Shown: positions 16,513 through 25,836 of the stretch, piece by piece | Layout: every line of letters starts with the position of its first letter | Numbering within the stretch: the first letter of the stretch is position 1 | DNA from: Ornithinibacillus gellani | Lineage (GTDB): Bacteria > Bacillota > Bacilli > Bacillales > Amphibacillaceae | DNA: 64,000 bases | Direction: 5' to 3' | NCBI RefSeq assembly: GCF_003730295.1 | Contig: NZ_QTSZ01000049.1 | Location: 124,001 to 188,000 of the forward strand | Position numbers and translations under genes: made by a program | The notes under the pieces: generated by a model | The model's input: the letters and a program-made list of their open reading frames with translations, nothing else | Database searches by the model: none | What the model was told of the DNA's origin: nothing

Positions 16513-17731
16513 AGTTAAAAAGCTTATTCCCGCTGATTATAATCCGAGAAAAGATTTACAACCAGGCGATAGCGAATATGAAAAAATAAAACGTTCACTC
16601 GAGGAGTTTGGATATGTTGATCCAGTCATTTGGAACAAGACAACTGGCAGAGTAGTTGGTGGGCATCAACGGTTGAAAGTTTTGGCAAGTATGGGAAGAA
16701 CTGAAGTCGAGTGTGTCGTGGTTGAATTAAATGAAGAAAAAGAGAAAGCATTAAACGTTGCTTTAAATAAAATTAGCGGTGATTGGGATAAAGAAAAATT
16801 AGCTGTACTTATGACAGATTTAGATGCAGCAGACTTTGATGTTTCACTCACAGGTTTTGACGCTGCTGAAATTGATGATTTGTTTAAAGATACACTTCGA
16901 GATGGAGTAGAAGATGATGACTTTGATGTCGAAGAAGAACTTCAAAATCCACCAATAACGATGCAAGGTGATGTGTGGCTTTTAGGTAGACATCGACTCG
17001 TATGCGGGGACAGTACGAAAAAAGAAACTTTTGAAAAGTTAATGGAGGATAAAAAGGCAAACTTGGTTGTCACTGATCCACCTTATAATGTTGATTATGA
17101 AGGTAGTGCAGGGAAAATTAAAAACGACAATATGAATAACGATACATTTTACCAGTTTCTATTGGATGCTTTTACGAACACGGAAGATGCACTTGCGAAA
17201 GATGGCAGCATTTATGTGTTTCATGCGGATACAGAAGGACTTAATTTCCGTAAGGCATTTGAAGAAGCTGGTTTTTATTTATCTGGAACTTGTATCTGGA
17301 AGAAACAATCGCTTGTACTTGGTCGCTCACCTTATCAGTGGAAACACGAACCGATATTATTTGGTTGGAAAAAGAAAGGTAGGCATCGTTGGTATTCAGA
17401 TAGGAAACAATCGACCATTTGGGAATTTGATAAACCAAAACGAAATGCCGATCATCCAACGATGAAACCAATTGCTTTAATTGCCTATCCGATTATGAAT
17501 TCAAGTTTAACAAATAGTATTGTACTAGATCCATTTGGTGGTTCTGGTTCGACTTTAATCGCATCGGAACAAACAGACCGAATATGTTACATGATTGAAT
17601 TAGATGAAAAATATTGTGATGTGATTGCGAAAAGATACATTGAACAAGTTGGAACAGATGAAGATGTGTATGTTATTCGAAATAATAAAAAGATTGCTTA
17701 TAGCGAACTTGAGGTGAGTGAAAGTGCGTAA
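16493..17731 (+). CDS. DNA methyltransferase with N-terminal ParB-like domain
   Basis: 412 residues. Residues 1-110 are ParB/Srx-like: LIPADYNPRK, LEEFGYVDPVIWN and GGHQRLKVLASMG. The rest is an amino-methyltransferase (N6-adenine or N4-cytosine, beta class order): DPPYNVDYEG catalytic motif IV (about residue 200) and the AdoMet-binding motif LDPFGGSGSTLIASEQ near the end. It modifies phage DNA, probably against host restriction. The fused ParB domain may aid site binding or act as a nuclease; not tested. It overlaps metK and the following gene. Confidence 0.9.
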   Translation: MIIEKIEVKKLIPADYNPRKDLQPGDSEYEKIKRSLEEFGYVDPVIWNKTTGRVVGGHQRLKVLASMGRTEVECVVVELNEEKEKALNVALNKISGDWDKEKLAVLMTDLDAADFDVSLTGFDAAEIDDLFKDTLRDGVEDDDFDVEEELQNPPITMQGDVWLLGRHRLVCGDSTKKETFEKLMEDKKANLVVTDPPYNVDYEGSAGKIKNDNMNNDTFYQFLLDAFTNTEDALAKDGSIYVFHADTEGLNFRKAFEEAGFYLSGTCIWKKQSLVLGRSPYQWKHEPILFGWKKKGRHRWYSDRKQSTIWEFDKPKRNADHPTMKPIALIAYPIMNSSLTNSIVLDPFGGSGSTLIASEQTDRICYMIELDEKYCDVIAKRYIEQVGTDEDVYVIRNNKKIAYSELEVSESA

Positions 17732-19223
17732 ACTTACCTTAGGTTCGCTTTTTGATGGCTCGGGTGGGTTTCCACTTGCTGGTCTAATAAGCGGCATTGA
17801 ACCGAGATGGGCATCTGAGATTGAACCATTTCCGATTCGAGTTACATCAAAACGAATACCACAAATGAAGCATTTAGGGAATATCAGTTCAATTAATGGA
17901 GCTGATATTGAACCAGTCGATGTTATCACGTTTGGTTCACCATGTACGGATTTATCAATTGCAGGAAAACGAGCAGGACTAGACGGAAGTCAGTCCTCTT
18001 TATTTTATGAAGCGATGCGAATTATAAAGGAAATGAGGTGTAAAACAAATGGTGAATATCCAAGATACGCAGTGTGGGAAAATGTCTGTGGAGCCTTCTC
18101 CTCAAATAAAGGAGAAGACTTCAAAAGTGTCATCGAGGAATTCAGTACGGTCAAGACCGAGAAAGTTGATATCCCTAAACCGGATAAATGGGAAAACGCA
18201 GGAGAAGTGTTGGGAGATAACTACTCAATTGCCTGGCGAGTCCTTGATGCTCAATATTGGGGAGTACCCCAGCGAAGAAAACGAATCTTTCTTGTCGCAG
18301 ATTTTAATGGAAGAAGTGCATCCAAAATATTATTTGAGTCAGAGAGCTTGCGAGGGTATTTTACGCAGAGCAAAACAGCGGAGCAAGGAACTACCGGAGA
18401 TACTTCAAAAAGTTCTAAAGAAACAAGCAATATCTGCTTAAATGACCAAGGTGGTAGCCGAATGGATGTAACCAAAGGGGTAACAGCAACTTTACGAGCA
18501 AAATCAAATCATCCTCCACTTGTATTCGATAACCATGGAAGGGATGCAAGAATTAAAGGACCGGTTGATGTTGCCCAGACCGTTGTGTCGTTATATGGAA
18601 CTGGTGGAAACAATCAGCCATTTGTTTTAGAGAAACCGAGAACCTTTGATATTCGTTTGACATCTGAAGGAACGGTTAACGTTCGAGCAAATATTTATGA
18701 AAGTGATGTGTCAAGAACAATAGATACATCTGGTAACTCACCAAACAGTAATCAAGGCGGAATTGCAATTGTGAGTAGTAAAGATGAATTAAGAAAAGGA
18801 AAACAATCAACCTATTCATCTAGTAAAAACTCACATTTTACAAGCGCAGAAAAAGAACTTGCTAGTACGCTTGTTGCTACTGATTATAAGGATCCACCAT
18901 TAGTAAACGTAGAAGATTTAATTGTGAGAAGATTGACTCCCACTGAGTGCGGGAGATTGCAAGGTTTCCCAGATGGATGGTGTGGAAACTTGGAAGATGA
19001 TAACCCCTCGGATGACGAGATTAACTTTTGGGAGAGAGTGTGGGAAACGCACCGACAGTTAATCAGTAAAAATAAACGACCTAAAACTCGAAAGCAAATC
19101 ATTAAATGGTTAAGCCAGCCACATTCTGACACTGCTGAATATAAAATGTGGGGAAATGGAGTCGCACTTCCTTGTGTTATATATGTTTTAACTGGAATCG
19201 CTAAGCAATTAAATAAGGATTAG
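17724..19223 (+). CDS. DNA (cytosine-5) methyltransferase
   Basis: 499 residues. GTG 17724 is preferred (GAGGTGAG six bases upstream) over GTG 17718. Motif I LGSLFDGSGGFPLAGL, motif IV FGSPCTDLSIAGKRAG with the catalytic Pro-Cys, motif VI WENVCGA, motif VIII QRRKRIFLVADF, and C-terminal motifs IX-X RRLTPTECGRLQGFPDGW and MWGNGVALP. The long target-recognition region (about 220-390) has degenerate repeats (TLRAKSN, YGTGGNNQPF, GNSPNSNQGG). A second related enzyme lies at 48657 outside the prophage. Confidence 0.93.
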   Translation: MRKLTLGSLFDGSGGFPLAGLISGIEPRWASEIEPFPIRVTSKRIPQMKHLGNISSINGADIEPVDVITFGSPCTDLSIAGKRAGLDGSQSSLFYEAMRIIKEMRCKTNGEYPRYAVWENVCGAFSSNKGEDFKSVIEEFSTVKTEKVDIPKPDKWENAGEVLGDNYSIAWRVLDAQYWGVPQRRKRIFLVADFNGRSASKILFESESLRGYFTQSKTAEQGTTGDTSKSSKETSNICLNDQGGSRMDVTKGVTATLRAKSNHPPLVFDNHGRDARIKGPVDVAQTVVSLYGTGGNNQPFVLEKPRTFDIRLTSEGTVNVRANIYESDVSRTIDTSGNSPNSNQGGIAIVSSKDELRKGKQSTYSSSKNSHFTSAEKELASTLVATDYKDPPLVNVEDLIVRRLTPTECGRLQGFPDGWCGNLEDDNPSDDEINFWERVWETHRQLISKNKRPKTRKQIIKWLSQPHSDTAEYKMWGNGVALPCVIYVLTGIAKQLNKD

Positions 19224-19248
19224 AAAGTCAGATGGAATCTGTTCAAAA

Positions 19249-19294
19249 CACTTGATATAAACACCTTTTAGAGTGATATATGTATGTACCAAAA
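19249..19294 (+). promoter_or_regulatory. Repeated phage promoter-like element, copy 1
   Basis: CACTTGATATAAACACC, CTTTTAGAGTGATATATG and TATGTACCAAAA. The block CTTTTAGAGTGATATATGTATGTA recurs at 20231-20254. TTGATA and TATATG are 19 bases apart; the TGATATAT looks like an extended -10. It stands just before the gene at 19314. Confidence 0.45.
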
Positions 19295-19313
19295 TTGAAA
19301 GGTGGAATAAAAA

Positions 19314-19964
19314 ATGATTGTAAAATTTAATGTGAAGGGAAAGGAACGGAAAAAGCTAGTCGAATCTGTAAGCGAACATTTGAATATTCCTTTTGATTAC
19401 AAAGGAACACCAAGCTTTGCATATCAGATTGGAGATTATGTAGTTGATAGGTTTGGCACATTGGAAGGACCTTCTAATGAAGCGTTAATCCAAACATTAG
19501 AAAGTAAATATAGCTTTGAAGCAGAGCGGCATGAGCAAGCGGAAACTTATACACTTTCCATTGAATACCCGCGGGAAGCCTTTGATGAACAAACAATAGA
19601 GAATTTAGAAAAACTGATTCAGAGTAAAAACACATTAATTAAACAGGCACTAGCTATTGAATCAACTAGGATTGAACTAGAAGATGACCGTATAAACTTT
19701 CCTTGGTTTGAGCGAGAATTGACACCTAATGAACTAGAAACATACACAAAATTCATTGTCGCATTATGCGAAACAGCCCTGAAACAAAAACGAGTGACGG
19801 CAGTTGAAAAACAAGTCGAAAACGAAAAATATGCATTTCGATGCTTCCTGTTAAAGCTGAATTTTATAGGCGATGAATATAAAACTGACAGAAAGCTTCT
19901 GATGTCAAAGTTGTCAGGTGATTCTTCATTTAAAAGAACAAAAAAGATGGAGGAAGCTTCATGA
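19314..19964 (+). CDS. Conserved phage protein, often named virulence-related protein
   Basis: 216 residues, ATG 19314 after GGTGG. N-terminal segment MIVKFNVKGKERKKLVE and IPFDYKGTPSFAYQIGDYVVDRFG, then a helical C-terminus with FPWFERELTPNELETYTKFI and NEKYAFRCFLLKLNFIGDEYK. Homologues of this pattern recur beside DUF4314 and amidoligase genes in this prophage group, where the label virulence protein has no functional basis. It may be part of the DNA-modification cluster. Function unknown; overlaps the next gene by four bases. Confidence 0.75.
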   Translation: MIVKFNVKGKERKKLVESVSEHLNIPFDYKGTPSFAYQIGDYVVDRFGTLEGPSNEALIQTLESKYSFEAERHEQAETYTLSIEYPREAFDEQTIENLEKLIQSKNTLIKQALAIESTRIELEDDRINFPWFERELTPNELETYTKFIVALCETALKQKRVTAVEKQVENEKYAFRCFLLKLNFIGDEYKTDRKLLMSKLSGDSSFKRTKKMEEAS

Positions 19965-20188
19965 ACAATATAACGAAAGAATCGCTGACCAAGTTAAAAA
20001 AACAATATAAGCCCGGAACAAGGGTACGTTTAATTGAAATGGATGATCCATATTCAAATCTAATTCCAGGAGATGAAGGAACAGTTTCTGACGTTGATGA
20101 TATTGGAACAATACACATAAAATGGGATAAAGGAAGTTCACTCGGGATTGTATTTGGAGTCGATAAGTGTCTAATCATCGAACAATAA
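19961..20188 (+). CDS. DUF4314 protein
   Basis: 75 residues. The family signature is visible: PGTRVRLIEMDDPY, IPGDEGTVSDVDDIGTIHIKWD and SSLGIVFGVDKCLII, a small SH3-like beta barrel. Starts at ATG 19961 after GGAGGAAG and overlaps the upstream stop (ATGA). Usual neighbour of amidoligase genes in phages. Biochemical role unknown. Confidence 0.85.
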   Translation: MNNITKESLTKLKKQYKPGTRVRLIEMDDPYSNLIPGDEGTVSDVDDIGTIHIKWDKGSSLGIVFGVDKCLIIEQ

Positions 20189-20213
20189 AAATACATCCGA
20201 ATAAGTGTAGATA

Positions 20214-20280
20214 ATACTTGCTATATAAGGCTTTTAGAGTGATATATGTATGTAACAAAAACACACATCACTCTAAAAGG
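20214..20280 (+). promoter_or_regulatory. Repeated phage promoter-like element, copy 2, with inverted repeat
   Basis: ACTTGCTATATAAGG then CTTTTAGAGTGATATATG and TATGTAACAAAA, matching copy 1 at 19249. In this copy CTTTTAGAGTGAT (20231-20243) also pairs with ATCACTCTAAAAG (20267-20279), giving a 13-bp stem over the ribosome site of the amidoligase gene. Confidence 0.45.
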
Positions 20281-20290
20281 GGATGATAAA

Positions 20291-20758
20291 ATGTTAAACG
20301 CAAAGTTTGGAATTGAAATTGAATTTACAGGAATTACAAGAGAAAAAGCGGCGAAGGTAGCGGCAAAGTTTCTTGAAGGAGAATACATCGAAGGTGGAAC
20401 ATATTACGATGTAAAGAAAGTGATGGCTCCAGACGGACGGATATGGGAATTTGTTTATGACGGAAGTATTCGAACGCAAGTTAGTCGAAACGGTAGAAGG
20501 GTTAACGCAAACAGAGATTATAGCGTTGAGATTGTAAGCCCAATTCTAACCTACCGAAAAGACATTGACACTTTACAGGAGCTTGTTCGAAGGATACGAA
20601 AAGCCGGCGCCTTTACAAATTCATCTTGCGGCATTCACATTCACTTAGATGGGAGCCCACATACACCAAGAAGCATTAGAAATTTTATAAACATCATCGC
20701 AAGTAGAAACGATTTGTTTTACAAGGCACTAGAAATTAAGATGGCCACATCTGTATAG
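20291..20758 (+). pseudogene. Amidoligase-family protein, C-terminally truncated
   Basis: 155 residues from ATG 20291. The ATP-grasp/COOH-amine ligase family start is clear: KFGIEIEFTGITREKA, WEFVYDGSIR, YSVEIVSPIL and SSCGIHIHLDGSPHT. Full-length phage amidoligases run to about 300 residues and end in a region with RYHMLNLHS-like and FRCFNS-like motifs; here the reading ends abruptly with KMATSV and a stop. The C-terminal half and the usual gamma-glutamylcyclotransferase partner are missing, so this looks like deletion scarring next to the erm insertion. Confidence 0.7.
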
Positions 20759-20765
20759 AAAAGAA

Positions 20766-20990
20766 ATGATGAAAGTTAAAGTAGATAAAAAGACAGTAAA
20801 TGCGATGGTCTATATTATGAATGAAGGCAGACCACTTGAGCAGCCGAGTTGTTACTATTACTCAACCATTTTAGAAGGTTATCAAAGCGCAGGATTTGAT
20901 GTCGAATATTTACGTAGAGCAGTTGAGAATTCATATAAAAAAGACGGTGTTACTTTAGAAAACGAATCTAATGGAGGGAAATTAGTGTAG
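20766..20990 (+). CDS. Small hypothetical phage protein
   Basis: 74 residues, ATG 20766 or 20769. No family recognised. The sequence is charged and helical, with TVNAMVYIMNEGRPLEQPSC and YYYSTILEGYQSAGFDVEYL. It follows the broken amidoligase closely (seven bases) and is the last phage gene before the erm segment. It could be the original downstream gene or the joined remains of one. Confidence 0.55.
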   Translation: MMKVKVDKKTVNAMVYIMNEGRPLEQPSCYYYSTILEGYQSAGFDVEYLRRAVENSYKKDGVTLENESNGGKLV

Positions 20991-21052
20991 TCCGAATAAT
21001 ATGATAATATATAAGCAAAGTTGAACACACTAGGTGAATGGAAAATACCAAA

Positions 21053-21082
21053 AAAGGACTGCCTAGATGGCAATCCTTTTTA
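21053..21082. terminator. Bidirectional terminator between phage gene and erm
   Basis: AAAAGGA-C-TGCC, loop TAGAT, GGCA-A-TCCTTTTT. It has A-rich and T-rich flanks and serves the convergent phage gene (plus strand) and erm (minus strand). Confidence 0.75.
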
Positions 21083-21105
21083 TTAAATGCTAAGGAATTT
21101 GTCAC

Positions 21106-21900
<795 letters not shown>

Positions 21901-21926
<26 letters not shown>

Positions 21927-21960
21927 CTGTATTTATTACAAAAATGCTAAAAATACCCAA
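21901..21960 (-). CDS. Erm leader peptide 2 (ErmCL-like, 19 residues)
   Basis: Reads MGIFSIFVINTVHYQPNEK with a TTG start at 21960 and GGAAGGAG about nine bases before it. It is nearly the ErmC leader and keeps the IFVI stalling motif at residues 6-9. Macrolide-induced stalling here should open the downstream hairpin. Too short for ordinary gene finders. Confidence 0.85.
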
Positions 21961-21963
21961 GTG

Positions 21964-22011
21964 CTAATTCTCCTTCCGTTTTAAGTGCTAATTCTCCTTC
22001 CGTTTTAAGTG
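21964..22011 (-). repeat. Two tandem 24-base units between the erm leaders
   Basis: The unit CTAATTCTCCTTCCGTTTTA plus AGTG (plus-strand reading) occurs exactly twice, 21964-21987 and 21988-22011. Each copy carries a GGAAGGAG ribosome site on the erm strand, so the duplication doubled the site in front of leader 2; only the copy nearest the leader is correctly spaced. Confidence 0.9.
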
Positions 22012-22018
22012 TTAAAAC

Positions 22019-22066
22019 TTAGACGAAAATGGAGAAGTCAATTACAAATAATGAACAATTACCCAT
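22019..22066 (-). CDS. Erm leader peptide 1 (15 residues)
   Basis: Reads MGNCSLFVIDFSIFV from ATG 22066 with AAGGAGG eight bases upstream. Residues 6-9 (LFVI) sit exactly where the ErmC leader has its stalling IFVI. A 15-residue plus 19-residue leader pair is the arrangement known from erm(A) of Tn554. Its promoter should lie at about 22085-22130, where the minus strand is AT-rich (GTGTTAAAATAAC). Confidence 0.75.
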   Translation of the reverse strand: MGNCSLFVIDFSIFV

Positions 22067-22180
22067 TTAAATTCCTCCTTGTTAAACCTAAAGTTATTTT
22101 AACACATAAATTGTGAATTAAACAGTGAATATTGTTCTGCAAAAGGGTACAGATTGTGGAACAATTAAATAGATGTCTTA

Positions 22181-22208
22181 AGCTCAGATAGCAATCTGGG
22201 CTTTTTTG
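22181..22208 (+). terminator. Terminator upstream of terL
   Basis: AGCTCAGAT, loop AGCA, ATCTGGGCT, then TTTTTT. It would stop plus-strand transcripts 50 bases before the large terminase gene, which therefore needs its own promoter or antitermination. Confidence 0.7.
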
Positions 22209-22256
22209 TCGTGCAAAACTTTATAAATTCATTTAGTTTTTTTATTTGCTAAGGGG

Positions 22257-23864
22257 GTGGTTATAATTAGAAAGCTAGAAATTTATAAACCAACAATCTT
22301 TAAAGCTGAACAATCTTACTACGATAAGGATGCTGCTGATATGGCAGTAAACTTTATAAGTTATTTAAAACATACAAAAGGTGAATGGTTTGGAAAAAAC
22401 TTTGACTTGATAGATTGGCAGGAGCAGATTATTCGAGATGTATTTGGAACGATGAAGCCGAATGGCTATCGCCAGTTTAATACTGCCTATATTGAGATAG
22501 CCAAGAAACAAGGAAAGTCAGAACTTGCCGCTGCGGTTGCCTTACTTTTAACATGTGGCGATTTTGAACATGGTGGAGAAGTGTATGGATGTGCTGCGGA
22601 TAGGCAACAAGCATCGATTGTATTTGACGTTGCAGTCGATATGGTGGAACAATCACCCGCACTTAAAGCTAGATTTAAACCAGTGTTGTCACAAAAACGT
22701 TTAATTTATAAACCTTTAGGGAGTTTCTATCAAGTATTGTCAGCTGAAGCTTACACAAAACATGGGTTGAACGTTCATGGGGTTGTATTTGACGAACTTC
22801 ATGCGCAACCTAATCGAAGGTTATATGATGTTATGACACATGGTTCAGGGGACGCAAGGAAACAACCACTGTACTTTTTAATCACTACTGCAGGAAATGA
22901 CCAACATTCAATATGTTACGAAGTACATCAAAAAGCAAAAGATGTACTTGAAGGAAGAAAAATAGACCCTACTTTTTATCCTGTTATCTATGGTGCAGAG
23001 GAAGATGATGATTGGACAGATCCAGAAGTTTGGAAGAAGGCAAACCCGTCACTAGGAATTACAGTAGATATTGAGAAAGTTGAACAAGCGTGTGAAAGTG
23101 CGAAACAGAATCCTGCTGAGGAGAACTTGTTTAGGCAGTTAAGACTGAATCAATGGGTAAAACAATCTGTCAGATGGATGCCAATGGAAAAGTGGGATAG
23201 ATGTAGTTTGCCAGTTGACCCTGAAAGTTTAATTGGCAGAGAGTGCTATGCGGGTTTAGACTTATCATCGACAACAGACATCACAGCATTTGTTTTAATC
23301 TTTCCACCAGAATATGAAGATGATAAATATGTAATATTGCCATACTTTTGGGTACCAGAAGAAAACATCAGACAACGTGTGGATAGGGACAGAGTACCTT
23401 ATGATGTGTGGGAACAACAGGGACATATGCAAACAACGGAAGGGAACGTTGTTCATTATGCTTATATTGAAAAATTCATTGAAGAATTAGGAAAGAAATA
23501 CAACATTAAAGAAATTGCATTTGACCGTTGGGGTGCTGTTCAGATGACGCAAAACCTTGAAGGTTTAGGATTTACTGTAGTTCCTTTTGGACAAGGTTTT
23601 AAAGATATGAGCCCATCATCAAAAGAGTTGATGAAATTAACATTAGAAGAAAAACTTGCTCATGGCGGACATCCAGTTTTACGTTGGATGATGGATAACA
23701 TTCATGTTCGAACGGATCCAGCTGGAAACATTAAACCTGACAAGGAAAAATCAACGGAAAAGATTGATGGTGCGGTGGCAACAATTATGGCACTCGACCG
23801 AGCGATAAGAAGAAGCGGAACAAGTGATTCCGTTTATGATGATAGAGGATTGATTGTGTTCTAA
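22257..23864 (+). CDS. terL: Terminase large subunit
   Basis: 535 residues. ATP-driven DNA packaging motor with nuclease. Walker A-like PKKQGKSELAAAVALL appears here as AKKQGKSELAAAVALL (about residue 80), Walker B VVFDELHAQPNRRL, LITTAGND coupling motif, and nuclease Asp residues in YAGLDLSSTTDITAF and AFDRWGAVQM plus STEKIDGAVATIMALDRA at the end. The start is unclear: GTG 22257 overlaps the AAGGGGG site, while an ATT at 22266 is better spaced. It is separated from terS by the methylase cluster and the erm segment. Confidence 0.95.
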   Translation: MVIIRKLEIYKPTIFKAEQSYYDKDAADMAVNFISYLKHTKGEWFGKNFDLIDWQEQIIRDVFGTMKPNGYRQFNTAYIEIAKKQGKSELAAAVALLLTCGDFEHGGEVYGCAADRQQASIVFDVAVDMVEQSPALKARFKPVLSQKRLIYKPLGSFYQVLSAEAYTKHGLNVHGVVFDELHAQPNRRLYDVMTHGSGDARKQPLYFLITTAGNDQHSICYEVHQKAKDVLEGRKIDPTFYPVIYGAEEDDDWTDPEVWKKANPSLGITVDIEKVEQACESAKQNPAEENLFRQLRLNQWVKQSVRWMPMEKWDRCSLPVDPESLIGRECYAGLDLSSTTDITAFVLIFPPEYEDDKYVILPYFWVPEENIRQRVDRDRVPYDVWEQQGHMQTTEGNVVHYAYIEKFIEELGKKYNIKEIAFDRWGAVQMTQNLEGLGFTVVPFGQGFKDMSPSSKELMKLTLEEKLAHGGHPVLRWMMDNIHVRTDPAGNIKPDKEKSTEKIDGAVATIMALDRAIRRSGTSDSVYDDRGLIVF

Positions 23865-23885
23865 CGTTGAGGAGGTGATGTTCAT

Positions 23886-25172
23886 ATGCGGTGGTTTACA
23901 AATTTATTTAAAGCAAGAGATAAACCACAAAACTATTCATTTGGGAGCAATTATAGTTTCATCTTTGGAAATTCTAGTAGTGGAAAATCCGTTAATGAAT
24001 TTACAGCAATGCAAATGACTGCAGTATATTCGTGTGTACGCATATTAGCTGAAGCGGTAGCTGGTTTACCACTGCACTTATATAAGTACACAGATACAGG
24101 TGGGAAGGAAAAAGCAATATCCCATACCTTATATTTTTTACTTCATGACGAACCAAATCCTGAGATGAGTTCATTTGTGTTTAGAGAAACATTAATGACT
24201 CATCTTTTATTATGGGGAAATGCGTATGCTCAGATCATTCGCAATGGAAAAGGGGAGGTTATTGCACTTTACCCACTTATGCCAAATAAAATGTCAGTCG
24301 AAAGAGATGCGAGAGGTAATCTGTATTATTTATACACAAAAACATTTGAGGAAATGAATGGGTCAGAGAAGACAACTATTGCATTAAAAGCTGAAGATGT
24401 ACTTCATATACACGGACTTGGTTTTGATGGTTTAGTTGGATATTCACCAATTGCGATGGCTAAAAATGCAGTGGGTCTAGCAATGGCAACTGAGGAATAT
24501 GGTGCAAAGTTTTTTGCTAATGGAGCGGCACCAGGTGGTGTCTTAGAACATCCGGGAACTATCAAGGACCCCCAAAGAGTAAAGGATAGTTGGAATAAAG
24601 CTTATCAAGGTTCAAGTAATGCCCATCGAGTAGCTGTATTAGAAGAAGGGATGAAGTATCAACAAATCGCAATTGCACCCGATCAAGCACAATTTCTTGA
24701 AACAAGAAAATTTCAGATTAACGAGATTGCTCGAATTTTCCGAGTGCCACCTCACATGGTAGGTGACTTGGAAAAGTCGAGCTTTTCTAATATAGAGCAA
24801 CAATCGTTAGAATTCGTTAAATACACACTTGATCCATGGGTTATTCGGTGGGAACAAGCAATTAGTCGTTCACTATTTACTAAAAGTGAAAAGAAAGCGT
24901 ACTTTGTGAAATTTAATGTGGATGGATTGCTTAGAGGTGATTATGCCTCACGAATGAGCGGCTATGCAACAGCAAGGCAAAATGGCTGGATGAGTGCTAA
25001 TGATATTCGTGAACTCGAGAACTTAGACCGAATACCAGATGAACTTGGGGGAGACTTATATTTAATCAATGGGAATATGACGAAACTTCAAGACGCAGGT
25101 GTGTTTGCAAAGAAATATGAAAAGGAGGAAACCGAAGATGAAGAAGTTTTGGAATTGGACAAAAGAAAATGA
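23886..25172 (+). CDS. Portal protein, HK97 family
   Basis: 428 residues, ATG 23886 after GAGGAGGTG. It forms the dodecameric ring through which DNA enters the head. Family patterns: AVYSCVRILAEAVAGLPLHLYK, YFLLHDEPNPEMSSF, EDVLHIHGLGFDGLVGYSPI, FFANGAAPGGVLEHP, FQINEIARIFRVPPHMVGDLEKSSFSN and LDPWVIRWEQAISR (each seen in order). Length is normal. The tail of the gene overlaps the protease start by 35 bases. Confidence 0.95.
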   Translation: MRWFTNLFKARDKPQNYSFGSNYSFIFGNSSSGKSVNEFTAMQMTAVYSCVRILAEAVAGLPLHLYKYTDTGGKEKAISHTLYFLLHDEPNPEMSSFVFRETLMTHLLLWGNAYAQIIRNGKGEVIALYPLMPNKMSVERDARGNLYYLYTKTFEEMNGSEKTTIALKAEDVLHIHGLGFDGLVGYSPIAMAKNAVGLAMATEEYGAKFFANGAAPGGVLEHPGTIKDPQRVKDSWNKAYQGSSNAHRVAVLEEGMKYQQIAIAPDQAQFLETRKFQINEIARIFRVPPHMVGDLEKSSFSNIEQQSLEFVKYTLDPWVIRWEQAISRSLFTKSEKKAYFVKFNVDGLLRGDYASRMSGYATARQNGWMSANDIRELENLDRIPDELGGDLYLINGNMTKLQDAGVFAKKYEKEETEDEEVLELDKRK

Positions 25173-25824
25173 AACTGACAAGCGAACCCTTCATTTATAT
25201 GGAGCAATAGCAGAGGAAAGTTGGTTTGATGATGAAGTCACACCATCTGCCTTTAGGGATGAACTCGTGCAAGGCAAAGGTGATATCGAAGTTTGGATTA
25301 ATTCTCCGGGGGGTGACTGTATTGCAGCTGCACAAATTTACAACATGTTAATGGAGTATCCAGGTGATGTCACTGTCAAAATTGACGGCATTGCCGCATC
25401 GGCAGCATCTGTGATTGCGATGGCAGGCACTGAAATTCAAATGTCACCAACGTCCCTAATGATGATTCATAATCCATTTACTGTTGCAATTGGTGATAGT
25501 GAAGAAATGAAAAAGACGGTGCATATGCTTGGTGAAGTAAAAGAAAGCATTATTAACGCTTATGAAATTAAAACAAGTTTATCAAGAAATAAACTATCGG
25601 AATTAATGGATGCTGAAACGTGGCTTAATGCACATAAAGCAATTGAACTCGGATTTGCGGATGCCATTATGTTCGCAAATGGTAAAGATGAAAACCAACC
25701 TGAAAATAGTTTCGTTTTTAGTAGGCGAGCAGTTACAAATTCACTGTTAAACAAAATACAAAAACCACAAGTAAAACAATCAGTTGAGCCGCTTTATGAG
25801 CGGCTTAATTTATTGAAATATTAG
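25138..25824 (+). CDS. ClpP-like head maturation protease
   Basis: 228 residues from ATG 25138, with AAGGAGG nine bases upstream and inside the portal gene; an earlier in-frame start has no site. ClpP fold: INSPGGDCIAAAQIYNML, serine nucleophile in GIAASAASVIAMAG, and MIHNPFTVAIG with the histidine, then AETWLNAHKAIELGFAD. It cleaves the capsid delta domain and scaffold during head maturation in HK97-type phages. The C-terminal 45 residues are variable. Confidence 0.93.
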   Translation: MKKFWNWTKENETDKRTLHLYGAIAEESWFDDEVTPSAFRDELVQGKGDIEVWINSPGGDCIAAAQIYNMLMEYPGDVTVKIDGIAASAASVIAMAGTEIQMSPTSLMMIHNPFTVAIGDSEEMKKTVHMLGEVKESIINAYEIKTSLSRNKLSELMDAETWLNAHKAIELGFADAIMFANGKDENQPENSFVFSRRAVTNSLLNKIQKPQVKQSVEPLYERLNLLKY

Positions 25825-25836
25825 GAGGAAATCAAT

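Noticed and set aside
18049-18441. A 130-codon plus-strand frame inside the C5 methylase gene
   Set aside because: It overlaps the methylase in another frame, has no family features, and the methylase motifs are continuous across it.
21964-22011. CRISPR-like repeat
   Set aside because: Only two directly adjacent 24-base units without spacers; it is a tandem duplication in the erm leader. No CRISPR array or cas genes were seen in the window.
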